The notes under the pieces were generated by a model. The model did no database searches and had not been told where the DNA came from. It saw nothing but the letters and a program-made list of their open reading frames with translations. From positions 248,001-312,000 of the forward strand of contig VZRR01011621.1 of assembly GCA_013398015.1 (NCBI GenBank): DNA of 64,000 nucleotides, written 5' to 3'. Shown piece by piece: positions 12,427 to 25,168 of the stretch (its first letter is position 1; each line of letters begins with the position of its first letter). The stretch comes from Oreocharis arfaki (Eukaryota > Chordata > Aves > Passeriformes > Paramythiidae). The position numbers and the translations under genes are program-made.

Positions 12427-15341
12427 CAAACCCAGAAAAAGACAGTTTCAGCCACTTATACTGGATTTTTGTCCCAAACCTCACACTGTCCTACAAGTAA
12501 TTTAATTCAGTACATAGTGAAATATTTTAAGGTGCAAGCTTGTAAGAAAACCTAAAAACATGAAAAACAAATATTAAAAGCTCTCAGTTTTGTTTTGAAA
12601 GCGTTGCTCAGCTCCTCAGTCCCTCTCTTCCGTGAGCTGTGTGCTTACCTGCAGGACAGGCTGACTACATGGTAACATCTCAGAGCTGTCAGTGGATGAA
12701 GCAGTGAATGTAACTTCCCAACACTATAAAAGAAATTTAGAACTTGAATGGAATTTATAACTTCATTTGATGCCTACAGTACTGTCTGGTGCCACACAGC
12801 AATGGTCTAAAGAATGCATTCATAATGCATAAGCTGAAGAGATGGGTTATTTGGGGTTTTTTCAGAGATCTACCCCACCCTTGTATTCTTTTCGTATATA
12901 TATTTACAATACCAGCACACACATAATGTTTATATTGACTTTAACATGGCCAAATTAAGAATTTCTCACCTTTCTGATCTCCTCTGCATGCAGCTTCACT
13001 CAAGCTATTCTCCAAGGATATCCTATCTGCATACAAATGTATTGTGCAGGCTCTTTCACAGTGTACTGATGGCAAAATCCTCTATTCATTGCGTAGCTGT
13101 AAAATACAGACAAAAAAATTACTAGAATTGAGGCACCTAAGAGGAGAGGGAAAATGTCTGTCATTACTAACACAGACTTCAGCTTCAGAAAAACATTCTG
13201 TGGTTCTTTTACTTCTCTGCCCCAAAGCCAATTTTCAATAACCCACTCCTAGACTATCCTGATGTCTGAATAGTTAAAGTAATCCAAGTCTATCACTGAT
13301 AGAAGTGAGCTACAAAGTTGCAGTGACTCCATTGTACTCCATGGTCAGATGAACTGGAACAAGCTGTGATGTTAGGAACCCATTATTTCAATGCAATTTC
13401 CCGAGAGAGAGCTGATCTCCTCTTAAAGAAATCATGTGGAATTACCCATTCCAGCTTTATCACTCATGCTTTCTGAAGGAGCTGCTCTTTTCTCAGGGCT
13501 TCATTTTTCATCCCTTCTGCCATCATAACCTAAATAACCTGTATTCCTTGTGCAACACACAGGCTCTAACGTCAGAAGTGTGCTGAGCACTGTAATTCTA
13601 GTGCCAGTGCTCAGTGGGAGCTGGGAACTCTTGGCAGCTCTTGTCAGAAGCCCATTATGCTGCCTAACATTTCACTACAGCTTGTGAACCTCAGTGGCTT
13701 TTATGGAGAGCAAAGCATTGTTAAAGCCAGAGGTATGTAGTCGCTGTGGTGGTCCTTCAAACCACAGGGAAGCAAATCCTCTGATCAAATGTCTCTGAAC
13801 ATTATTTTAAAAATCTCATCTAATTTTATTGTCATAAAACCTTTGCCCCTCTCTGTAAGATGGACAGTAGACAGCGAAGTAACTGCTAAGGGTTTAGGTC
13901 TGTTTCAGCTCACAAAGCTCAGGTGTTTTAATGTGTTGGACATAAAAAATACTAAAAAGGCAGTGGAAAAGGTAATAGGGTGGTGTTTTTTCTTTCCTCG
14001 CCAGACTTAGCCTTCCTAGCCTTTAAAATCCAAAACTCCTCACTCCAAAATAGCGAATGAGGTAATGATCACATCTCGATATCACTGACGATGGAGAAAC
14101 TGCTAACAGCTCAAAACAAAAGGAGTAACACTCGGTTCTTCTCATCTAACTTAAGTTTCATTTGCCTGATGTCTCCCTTATGTTGGAAGAAAAATCAGGC
14201 AGTCTCAAAGAGTAATCCACTCATTTATGATCTGAGTTGTCCTTTGGGGGTGCCTTTCTCCATAAGGGATCGCAGGTGACTGCAGCTCCAACTCAATATT
14301 CTTAGTTAAGTGCCTACAGTTCTACGGAAGCACTTTGGATCTATTCCTTGCCCCTTGCCCCATGTGCCATTCCTGCAGTCTCACAGCTTGAGGTCACATG
14401 TAAAGCAGAATTTATAGCTAATATAATGTAATACCTTGTTGTACAATTATTCATCTGTCACTTCCTGTAGAGATAAAACCGGTGGGTGTCACTTGTACTA
14501 CGGTACTTGTTGACTCTAGAATGTGAGTAAAAAATAACATCCTCTATGCCAAGTAATTTGAAAACAAAGAGGAGGAGCTACGTATTCAAGCACAGTGCTT
14601 TTTGTTTCCTGCTTTTCTCTGGCACTAGGTGAGACATGAAAAAAATTCTAAAATTAGAGAATCTCCCCACACAAACCCCGTGGGCCAGAGCCGGGGCTGA
14701 GTGTGTTTAGAGACAGGACTGCACTAAGCTGAAAAACAATTGCAGAACTAAATAATAAATTTAAGGACTTTTCATGCCTTAATAACCTAATGAGCACAAG
14801 GCACTTTTAGTCATGGGAAGACATATACAAGCATTGCAACCAAATAAGGCCAACCTCTGCAAATCCTCCAGCACAAAGCAGATGTAAATATGGTAAATCC
14901 TCTTTCTCAAGCACATGCCTGCCACTGCAGCTCCCATGCCATCCAGTGCAGAATCCATTCCTGGAACATGAAAGAGATAGTCTTGGGATCTCTTCCTTCT
15001 GCTGGACTGAGTATGGTTGGTGTTTGCAGGACAGGTACAAGAAAAGGCACTGCTGTGCATCAAGTGCATCTCTGCTTCAGTACAGTTAAACACACTACAT
15101 CACTTACCTGTTACTATAAAAGGCCAGGGGCAAAAAGTTGTAGGGTATGAGGTCCCAGTTCTGTGCCCAGTCCACTTGCTTGTATCCTTCTTGGACTATA
15201 CTTGCTGGATATTTTCTCCAAGCCTTTGGTTTACTTGCTTGTCTGTTTATAAGCACAAAGCCGAAATAACAAGCACTCTACCATTCCTGCTGTCATTGTT
15301 CTTTGTATTTATTCATCCACATTCCATGTCTCAGACACCTT

Positions 15342-15380
15342 CTGTATAGATCATCATACTGTATAGATCATCATACTGTA
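15342..15380. repeat. 17-bp tandem duplication
   Basis: The unit CTGTATAGATCATCATA occurs twice head to tail (15342-15358 and 15359-15375), followed by CTGTA of a third unit. The copies are identical, so the duplication is young or gene-converted. Confidence 0.93.
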
Positions 15381-16147
15381 TTCCTCAGTCAGAGCAGTAA
15401 TATAAGATTGTAACATGACTCACCTGACTGCATTTTCCTGCAACCTCTACCTGATGTGTCAATGGCCCCTCTGGTGTTAGCAAGACTCTCAGATGTTCAG
15501 GATAGGTATAAGTAAACCCCCAGAAGGATCAGGATGAAACTAGGAAGGATCTTCCAGAGCTCTTTGCAGTACAGGATTTCCAGGAGCAACAGTTCTCAGC
15601 ACTGCATTAAGCACATACCCAGTAATGCCTGTGAACAGCAAGATGCACTGGATCGACTTTCCTAGAGCTCCTGTACTTCTCTGGCAGTACCAGTAGGTAG
15701 GCAGCCAACATACTGTCACCTCACTTCAAGAAGTAGTACCTCTCAAGGGTGATATTCTCTGGGAGTGATGTTACTATGTTGGCCGAGTTAGTACTGGGAG
15801 AGACGGTCACCACCGTCACTGGAGTGCCTTTCCTGGGGGACACGGCTTCCTGGAGGGACCCAGGTCGACACGGTGGTGAGTAAATGTTGAAGAGGTAGGT
15901 TGGGTTGGAAGGATTCTGCATAATTCATGTAGCGTACTAAATTCTGCTCTCGTGCCAGTGTAAAGTCCTTTAGTATGATCTACTCAGAAGAGCTTCATAA
16001 CAACTTGCAAAATATGCAGTACTATAAAAATCAGGAAACTAATAAAGATACTTAGATAAAGATACTGATTTTAATGGCCTTAGAATATTGGGGTAACTAA
16101 AATGAAGTTGTTATATAGGAATCTTAATTCTTTTACATGTTCTTCAC

Positions 16148-16193
16148 ATTTCTCTCTTTTTTCTCTTTCTCTCTTTCACTCTGTTTGTTAACA
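16148..16193. repeat. Polypyrimidine tract
   Basis: Nearly pure C/T low-complexity run (TTTCTCTCTTTTTTCTCTTT and on). It is in the middle of intron 2 and has no adjacent exon. Confidence 0.8.
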
Positions 16194-17404
16194 TTTACTT
16201 GTTATTGCTGTACGTTGCTTGCGACTTGTGTATGTTACAGACTGTCACATTTTATTCTGTGAAGTTTTTCTCCAATTCCCATCAACCTGAGCTCCATGTT
16301 GGGCAGCCGAGGAGATTACAATACAGTTCTTTATTGCAAAAGAACCAGGAATGTCACAGACTATAGGTAACTTCACTGAGGTTGTGACACAAAACCTGAT
16401 GCGAGGTATTAATGCAAAGAGTAAGTACTTGGTATGAAAATAGACCTATTTAGTCAAATCACTTTCTTTTTTTTCAGACAGTCTGCATGGGAAAAATTAA
16501 TTTTCATTACTCTCCAGAAGAAAACACTCCCAAACCTACCAATCTAGGATTCTTGTCACTCTCATTTGAAAACCAGTGGTGCCTATGTCAACATATCATT
16601 GCTCATTTTCAAAGGCCTAAACCCCTATTTTCTATGCTGTTCTTCTCTATGCTATAATTCCTTCCATACTCTCCAAGTCATCATTTCATCATTTTATCAT
16701 TCTTTGTCTGTTTAATATATCTTCTCCATAACTCTTTTTCTAATTTAATATAGTTATATCCCTTTCACTCTAAGGACCTGATTAAACAACAACAGAAATG
16801 AGTCCCTACCCATGGGATTCACGTTTCTTAATCCTGCGTGAGGCTCTGTAGTCTATAAAATTGATTTCTGTAGCCAAAGATGGTCTGGCACAGAAGCATA
16901 ATTGTTACTTTGCTGAATGATGTCCTGAGCAAAGCATTTCGTTTTACAATCTTCCCCAATTACTCCCATAAACTATTTTTAAAGAATGGTAAAAAGCAGC
17001 TGATAGACATTCTGATCATTTTCTAGAGGGACAGCACGAACTTTATTGTTTATTCTTGATTGTCAGGAACTCAGAAATCACTATAGCCATGTACCAACTC
17101 AAGAAAAGCGTATTTGTCTCAGTGTGAAGTTCCTTTACTACCTTATTTGCTGTTATGCTCTGACCCTCTCTTAATAAGTGAAGAAGCACAGCAGAGTTTC
17201 CATGAAGTCCAGCATAAAAGAATAGAGTGATTTATCCTGATGCAACTGATGAGTGGACAATGAATATTAATGCAGAGTAAACACTATCCAGGCAACTAAA
17301 ACAGAAATAACTTGCTAACAGGAGTGGAATTTGGCTTAAAGAGACTCAAGAGAGTTGGGAATTTAACTGTAAGTATTTCCTTTCCATGCAACATCTCAGA
17401 GAGA

Positions 17405-19650
17405 AATCATTGAATAATACAATCCTTTAGGCTGGAAAAGATCTTTAAGATCATCGAGTCCAACCTCTAACCCAGCACTGCAAGCCCACCACTAAACCAT
17501 GTCCCAAAGTGCCACATCTACACAACTTTTAAATACCCCTGGGGATGGTGACTCAACCACTTCCCTGGACAGACTGTTCCAGTGCTGGACAACCCTTTTG
17601 GTGAAGAAATGTTTCCTAATATCCAATCTAAACCTCCCTGGTACAACTTGAGGCTATTTCCTTCTGTCCTATTGCTTGTTACATGAGAGACCAACTCCCA
17701 CCTGGCTGCAGCCCCCTTTCAGGCAGTTGTAGAGAGTGATAAGGTCTCCCCTCAGCCTCCTTTTCTCCAGGCCAAACACCCTCGACTTCCCCAGCCACTC
17801 TTCAAGACTTGTGCTCCAGACCCTCCACCAGCTCCCATTTCCTTTCTCTGGACTCGCTCCAGCCCCTCAATGTCTTTCTTGCAGTGAGGGGCCCAGAACT
17901 GGACACAGCCCTCGAGGTGTGGCCACACCAGTGCCGAGTACAGGTGGACAATCCCTGCCCTGGTCCTGCTGGCCACTCTATTGCTGGTCCAGGCCAGGAT
18001 GCCCTCGGCCTTCTTGGCCACCTGGGCACTGCTGGCTCATGTTCAGCTGCTGTCACCAGCACCCCCAGGTCCTTTTCCTCTGGGCAGCTTCCCAGGCACT
18101 CTGCCCCAGCCTGTAGCACTGTCTGGGGTTGTTGTGACCCAAGGACAGGCCCCAGCACTTGGCCTTGTTGAACCTCACACCATCGGCCTGAGCCCATCGA
18201 TCCGGCCTGTCCAGATCCCTCTGCAGAGCCTTCCTGCCCTCCGGCAGATCAACACTCCCACCCACCCTGGTGTGTCTGCAAACTGAGTGAGGGTGCCCTC
18301 AATCCCCTCATCCAGATCATTGATATAGATTTTATACAGGACTGGCCCCAGCACTGAGCCCTGGGGAGCACCACTGGTACCGGCTGCCAGCTGGATGGAA
18401 TCCACTCACCCCCAGTCACGGGGCTCAGCCATCCAGCCGGTATTTACCCAGTAAACAGTGCACTTTTCCAAGCTGTGAGCATACAATTTCTCCAGGAGAA
18501 TGCTGTGGAAAACCTTTCCCTCATCCACTAAGTGGGTCACCTTGTTATAGAAGATCAGGTTGGCCAAGCAGGATCTGTGTTTCCCAGACACGTGCTGGCT
18601 GGGACTGATCCCCTGGTTGTCCTGCACGTGCCGTGTAATGGCACTCAGGACAATCTGTTCCATGACCTTCCCAGGTACCAAGGTCAGGCTGACAGGCCTG
18701 TAGTTCCCCACATCCTCCTTCTGGCCACTCTTGTAACTCAGCATCACATTTACCAGCCTCCCCAGTGCACTGGGACTGCTGATAAATGATGGAAAGTGGC
18801 TCAGTGAGCATTTCCGTGAGCTCCCTCAGTACCTTTGGGCAGATCCCACTTAGCCCCATAGATGAGTGTGTGTCTAAGTGGTGTAGCAGGTCACTGACCA
18901 TTTCCCCTTGGATTATGGGGGCTTCATTCTGCTCTCCATCCCTGTCTTTCACCTCGGGAGACTGAATACCCAGAGAAAAACTGGCCTTACTATTAAAGAC
19001 TGTGGCAAAGAAGGCAATTCATAGCTCAGCCTTTTCCTCGTCCTCTGTCACCATGTTTTCCCCAACATCCAATAAAGGATGGAGATTCTCCTTAGCCCTC
19101 CTTTCGTTACCTATGCATTTATAGAAAGATTTTTATTGTCTTTTATGGCAGTAGCCAGCTTGAGTTCTAGTTGGCCTTTGGCCCTTCAAATTTTCACCCC
19201 GCATGACCTCATGACATCCCTGCAGTCCTCCTGAGCTGCCTGCCCTTTCTTCCAAAGGTGAAAGTCACCCTTTTTTTCCTAAGCTCCAGCCAAAGCTCCC
19301 TGTTCAGCCAGGCTGGTCTTCTTTCAGTGGCTCATTCTTAAGCACACAGGGACAGCCTGTCCCTGTGCCTTTAGGATTTCCTCGTTGAAGAATGTCCAGC
19401 CTTCCTGACTTCCTTGTCCTTCAGGATTGCCTCCCAAGGCACTCTGTCAACCAAGCTCCTAACATCTGCCTCCAAAAGTTCAAGGTAGCAGTTCTTCTGA
19501 CCCCCCTTCCTTACTGTCTGAGAATCAAAACTCTTATCATTTCATGATCCCTGTGCCCAAGACAGCCTCCAACCATCTCGTCACCTACAAATCCTTCTCT
19601 GGCCACAAGCAGCAGGTCCAGTGAGGTATCCTCCCTAGTTGGCTGACAAG
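17405..19650 (-). mobile_element. CR1 LINE, 5'-truncated, antisense in KCNC1 intron 2
   Basis: A ~2.2 kb chicken-repeat-1 non-LTR retrotransposon on the - strand; its 3' end is at low coordinates (GATCTTTAAGATCATCGAGT then CCAACC). Reverse-transcriptase blocks on the - strand include SGQKEDVGNYRPVSL, PGKVMEQIVLSAITRHVQDN, GAPQGSVLGPVLYKIYINDL, GRKALQRDLDRPDRW and LYSALVWPHLEGCVQFWAPH. They lie in three frames (18406-18747, 18175-18405, 18053-18265, 17752-18021), so frameshifts have broken the ORF. The stretch after VDEGK jumps straight to HSILLEKL; the intervening block that normally holds the first catalytic aspartate is missing. The FADD motif is also damaged (QFADTP). The element is dead. 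Sequence at 18950-19650 matches the upstream part of CR1; no endonuclease ORF is intact. Confidence 0.93.
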
Positions 19651-21824
19651 GGAAGTGAAATCTAGGGATATAAAGTTAATGGATATTTTCAGATAACAAG
19701 CAGCTCTTAACTCCTCCACAAATCAAAGTAAGTATCTTTGAATACTTGAATTCCTACTCTTCATCATAATCATTTGCTTAGCACAAGAAGTATCAGGGAA
19801 AAGTGGTGCTGCAAAACCAGGATGCAAAAAGGAATGTAAAATCTTTGCTTTTTTTTTTTAATATAAAGACAGCTGGGAAAATCTGTCCTCCAGCAGCCTC
19901 ACGGCTGCTCTACTTCCCACTTCCAGATAATAGGCTTGTAGCTAAGAAAAGCTAGAGCACAGCAATTCTCCACCCTCACCTCAGCCGTGCCACCCCTGTT
20001 CCTGTAGCTTTCTGTCACGAGCCCAAAAGCCAGGGAAACCCGTCATCTCAAGAAGAGTTTCCCATTGCCAGCAGAGTATGACACAGCTAATGTTTGCCAC
20101 AGTAACGACCCTTTTACATCACCAGGAGAGTGTGACAGCACTGAAATACAGAAGAGTAATTAACTCATGAAACATACACCAATACTTTCTTCAAGGAGCC
20201 AGCTGGATTAAAGGCCTCTGCTCTGATCTGAAGGATCTCTGCTAGAGATCTTTCTTCATAAAACACTTCAGGCAGCTACTGTGCCATGTTAGGGTTAGTG
20301 GCACATTTAAAATGGAAATGACCCTCCTGTTCTGAAAAAGAACCAAAGGACACTCAATTGATCAGGAGTGGGACTATCCACAGACAGTAATAATGGCAGT
20401 CCCAGGTTTGGGATCAGGACTATGAGAGCATAGTTGAGATCTAGAGAAGTGGTAGGTTAATTTTTAGGTGTTTGTGAAATGTGTGAAATGTGCTTTACTG
20501 AGACAAGATTTCCCCAGCAGCAAGATCTTCATCTTCCGAACAACTTACTGTTTCCTGTATCTGGCCCTGTTCTCGGCTGCTCCTGCCTGCTTCCTGCCTG
20601 TCAAACCCTCCCCTTGTAACAGGCTGCAAAGCTCTGAAGTCACCCAATGGCCACTTATGAAAGCTGTAGGTACTCAAGCTGTGTCCTTGTCTCTTCCAAT
20701 CTTTAAACAAGGGTGGGAGGAAGACAGTCTCTGTTCTTCTGAAGGAGATTGTCAGTGACCTCGTGTGACCAAAAAACCAGCTCTATGTCTCTTAATTGCT
20801 GTGGTTTTGCTCTAGAGCTGAGAAAACCCCACTTTCTTCAGCACAATGTGGAAGAATCTGTCACAGTCCATGTGTTCAGACACTGACTCATGGGAAACTA
20901 TGCTTGGATACCATGCTATGAATTGTGGAGTTTCCTCCTGTTTCAGTCAGAGTGATCCTGTAAGCACTGAAAATGATCCCCTCTGAGAGTATCTTTCCAC
21001 TCATCCAGTCTTTCGAATAAGTGACCATTGCACAGGTCTGTAGACACATGGGAGAGAAAGAGGTGGGGGTTGGGGGGCACAGCTGCAATCCTGAGAGGAA
21101 GCAGTTGGAATTGCTACCATCCCTGACCCACACATGATTTCTAATGATATCTACAGTAAGAAGGGTAGACCAAGAACTTGTTTCTTGGTGGGAGAATGGC
21201 AATATTTCCCCCAGGGAAGAGGACTGGCATGACTTTCCCCATGCAGGAACCAGTTCAGTGCAAATGCCACATTTCCAAGCACAGACTGAGGTCAATAAAT
21301 GTATCATACAATTATGTCCACTGGTGCTTTGAACATAAGATGCAGTTCAAATAGTTGGAGAGTCAGTGTCAGACTCTTGCTTATAATCAAAACCAGCAGC
21401 ACTGGTGTAGCCACTATAACAATTTGCAACCATTTGTTGTGGCGAAAAAGATGAGCCATGGAGCAGCAGGTACATTGGCAGCTCTACTGTGCTTCTCCAC
21501 AATAGATTACACTAACGTAAAATCCAGCAGTTCTCCTAAGCTGGGATATTTTTCAGAATCCCTTCCCCTATTTTGAAATCCAGCATTTGCTTGGAAACAC
21601 ACAGGGCATTTTAATATACTTTTCTGCAAATGAAGAGGGATGAGACAGGAAAAAAAAAGGCACAAGTGGAAACCACACAAATGAGGTAGTTGTGAAACAA
21701 ACTACTCACCTGGGAAATATGCTGAGTACTTTCTTTAGCCTCCCAGCCAAATCTCTGCAGGAGAATGTTTTAAGCTGGTGCAGTTAGCTAGGTATTCACA
21801 GAAAGGAGAATTAGGGAGATAAGG

Positions 21825-21945
21825 TGCCAAGCTGAGAGTCAGAAGATTTTGTTGTAAATAACCTCTTACATAGCAGTAGGCGAGTCACCTCACTGCATGG
21901 TAGTTTTACCCATCTGTAAAACAGAAATGATAACATTGAATTCTC
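21825..21945 (+). repeat. MIR-like SINE fragment
   Basis: Ordered blocks match the MIR/CORE-SINE pattern: AGAGTCAGAAGA, then GGCGAGTCACCTCACTG, a degraded 'cctcagttt' equivalent and CCATCTGTAAAACAGAAATG ATAA. The length and decay fit an ancient amniote SINE. It is sense to KCNC1. Confidence 0.7.
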
Positions 21946-23580
21946 TTCATGGAACAGAACCTAAAGAACAAAAAATGTTGTACAGGCCTAATTCAGATTC
22001 TGCTAGCAGGGATGGAAAGACTCATGTGAATTTGGTAGGCCAGAATCAACCCTTGGAAGTTTTAAGCACCCAGAAATAGTTGTCATTAGTATAGACTCAG
22101 AGTGACCAAACAGCAATGCTTCCATAGTTTTTCTTTATCTGGAGTTCTCTCAAACATAAGATCAATCTTGGAAAAAACAAACATGCAAATGGAAACTTGA
22201 GAAATCAGCCTAAAATAATGTAATTTCATTCCATCTTTGGACCTTATTCCTAAAATTGTTCAGTGTGTCAATCTCCTAGTTAAAACAATGGGAACTTCTA
22301 ACTGTGGACTGATGGCATGAGCGATGTTTTCTTTATTCCCATAGCAGAATAATCACATACCTCCAGAGAATCAGGTGCTGTAGCCAGTGGTTTGGAACAC
22401 AACTATTCTACTTAGCACTTACTTATATACACCAGCAATAGATGCAGTGTTCTGTGCTGGCAATTTCTCTGCTTCCTAAATATTCACCCAAATTGTCACT
22501 GTGGATTAGCATTGCTATCCAGAATATGATCCCTAAGGCATGGCCCATGACTCTAATGTTCAAGGGACATTAATAGGACAGTTCAGCAATTTGCCCACAT
22601 CTCCAGCTACTCTGTTCTCTTCCTCTTGAATGGAAATAAAATAACAAGGTTGTGGATTTTTAACAAGCATAGAGGAAAAATCATCAGTGCTAAGGGACCC
22701 CGAAGGGGTTGTAAGAGCAAGTTTCAGCTGAAACTACTAGAGATTTATAATGCAATTTAAGAAATTAATTCGAAGAAGGTCAATTTTGTTGCCATTCAAG
22801 CATACCAGAGCCTGCAAGCTGCTTCCAAAAGAATCAGTGGCTGTTACCAGTGAGCAGTCTGAACCACAACCACTCTGCTCAGAGATGTTTTGAGCTCCTG
22901 AAATGGACCAATTCGCCCTCCATCACCAACAACTTCATTTGCAAACCTGGGCTCAGGAGTAGCAGTGGGTGTCCCAGAGATTTCAGTGCAGAGCTCTGCT
23001 GACTCAGCTGCCTCCCTCATTTCAGGATTAGAGCCATCAGCTTGTAGCAGTAGAGGCTTATGAAGCAGCCCAGTTCTTTGCTCATCCCCAGGAGGACTGC
23101 AGCTCTCCCCAAACACAGTTAAGTGATTTTTAAATACACGGCTCAGTACCTGCAGCGTCACAGTTTCTATGGCAGCCATGCCAGGTTTTTGTGCAGAGTG
23201 GTATTAAATAGCAGTGATTATTATGAACAGAGAGGAACTGCAACTCAGTGGAGCCTTAAAACTTTAGAATCCTATTGAAATTAGTGTCCACAAGTATTGA
23301 AATGCCCCTATAGCTTTTGCCACGTGTTTAAATGTGTTGAGAGACCTAATTATTTCATTGCTCACAGAACGAAACAAAACATTACTACCTCCCTATCGGA
23401 GGTATAATAATTATAATAATATTTGGCTGATTCTGCACAGAGAAAAATGGAGGCATAGGTGATATGTGCAGCAAAGACTGTTTATGTTGTGACAAACCAG
23501 TGACATCTAAATAGAAGAAAAATAAAGGCCTAGAATGCAATTGCTGGTGCATGATAGGTGCATAGTGTGTCATGTACATC

Positions 23581-23606
<26 letters not shown>
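23581..23606. repeat. (TG)13 microsatellite
   Basis: Thirteen perfect TG dinucleotides in KCNC1 intron 2. Runs of this kind can form Z-DNA and vary in length. Confidence 0.97.
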
Positions 23607-23613
<7 letters not shown>

Positions 23614-24979
23614 ACAAATATAACTTGAAAACGCTTTTGCCTTCTACTCATCTGTTGTCCATCAGAGGATCAAAATCATACCTCCAAACCCTACCTAACT
23701 GTATTTTTTTTTCTCTGGGGCTTGTTTTATTAGTTGGCTTCAAAATAATGGCAAAATAAATGACAATATTATAGTGTTTAGAACAAAGCTAGTACATGAA
23801 TGTAGAAGAGGCACTGAAATTAAGTCTGTCCGTTGAGTTTCTCTCCTTAAAGACTTGCAGGATCACCCATTGCCTTACAGTGTCTAGGTAATAAGCATTG
23901 TGCAACCGAGGTGTAGGATGCTGCCAGTACCACTCAGTTAACACATCTCAGCATTTGTGGAGCTTCAGAAAGCACATTTTTACTGTTTTTCCTTCCCTTC
24001 AACCAAAATACTCATATCGAGCTGTGCCATATTTCGAGTATATTCTCAATACACTAATTTGAACTTTAAAACCCTAAAACAAATCCTACACTAAATAGCA
24101 CTTCAAATTGTTTTATAAATGTAAAACCAGTCACACAGAGAAAACATATAATTCTCAGTCTATCCTCATGAGAATGTGTGGAGAAAAATGGGTAAATCTG
24201 ACAACCTATTTTCATTATTTACAGCCAAGAGTAAATTTTACTCTATCTAGTTTCCAAATTCATGGCCTGCTGTAGTGTTTTGTGTATGTAGTGTCCTGTG
24301 CTGGCATTGCAAATACTGTATGTGTTTCAGAGGAGAACATCAGAAAATGGATTGGGCTTCTTTTAAATCCACGTTCTGCTGTCGTATTTCCATACGTAAC
24401 GTACTCTGTGTGTCTAAAACGTGTACAGCCATTCTGCATGACTGATACCGGAAATGCTATAAAACCATCTGGGTAAATTTTGGGGAGGGGAAGAGCAGGA
24501 ATTTCCCCCTCAGTAATACCGCACACGGGTGTAAACCAGCACAAACAGAATATACTCAAATACTAGAACACAACTCTCAGTCCACTGCCTCTCCAGCGCT
24601 CTGAGCGACAGTAGGCTCCATGACAAACAGGTCATCCATGCACCATCCGATGTCATGCGAAAACATACTCTGATCTCTAACCGCAGTCTTCTGCTCGCAG
24701 GACTAGGAACCACTGCACGCCCCTTTCTGAAAGGGCCCCTCAGTGCGGACGTACAGGTGGCTGCTGTCACACCTAACGGGATCACCTTTTGTTTCTCCTC
24801 CCACTTAACAGACTTTATTTTATTTTGGTGCAGTGCACATGAACACAGTGTCTAGGACAGATGTGCTACCTTTTAGAGTGTCGCTATAGAAGTCTTTAGC
24901 TGTGAACCCTTAATTTGCAGCTGGAACTCTAATAAACAGTGCATAGTGTTTCAATAGCCTTCTGCTTATATGTTTGAAG

Positions 24980-25168
24980 ATTCGAAACTGAATGGTGAGG
25001 TGGCCAAGGCGGCGCTGGCAAACGAAGACTGTCCCCACATAGACCAGGCTATTACGCCTGATGAGGGCCTGCCCTTTACCCGCTCTGGCACTCGGGAGAG
25101 ATATGGACCCTGCTTCCTCTTATCAACCGGGGAATATCCCTGCCCGCCTGATGGAGGAATAAGAAAGG
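24980..25168 (+). CDS. KCNC1: KCNC1 exon 3: start of the Kv3.1b C-terminal tail
   Basis: Cassette of 189 bp (63 codons) in phase 1 at both ends. G of 8361 plus AT of 24980 makes the D of DSKLNGEVAKAALANED, followed by HIDQAITPDEGLPFTRSGT, a CFLLSTGEY block and GGIRK. This is the Kv3.1b-specific cytoplasmic tail. The serine in DSK is residue 503 in the 585-aa numbering, the site reported in mammals as a protein kinase C target that tunes current. Acceptor GTTTGAAG has a weak pyrimidine tract, which fits regulated inclusion; donor GTATGT at 25169 is strong. Differences from remembered mammalian protein are few (AI for AL, YPCPPDGGI for YACPPGGGM). The ATG at 24970 is intronic and not a start. 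Confidence 0.97.

Larger units (their letters stand above)
8394..17404 (+). other. KCNC1: KCNC1 intron 2, part 1 (begins as the Kv3.1a 3'UTR)
   Basis: The first part must be the 3'UTR of the Kv3.1a transcript; its end is not clear (an ATTAAA is at about 11173). No RNA gene or conserved protein exon is recognised. There is an A15 tract at 12412-12426, a 17-bp tandem duplication near 15342 and a CpG-containing unrecognised block near 15720-15920. ORFs of 60-144 codons here look like chance ORFs with no family signature. Confidence 0.7.
19651..24979 (+). other. KCNC1: KCNC1 intron 2, part 2
   Basis: Intronic DNA between the CR1 copy and exon 3. It contains a MIR-like SINE near 21.9 kb, a (TG)13 microsatellite, and an unrecognised 111-codon - strand ORF at 22844-23179. 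The last ~600 bp before exon 3 (24380-24800) carry several CpGs and are less AT-rich than the rest, but no protein exon is seen there. Confidence 0.7.

Noticed and set aside
17736..18952. Plus- and minus-strand ORFs as host genes
   Set aside because: The minus frames are pieces of the CR1 reverse transcriptase; the plus frames are their shadows.
24970..24979. ATG at 24970 as start of a small protein
   Set aside because: Exon 3 starts at 24980 in phase 1; the ATG is in the intron just before the AG acceptor.
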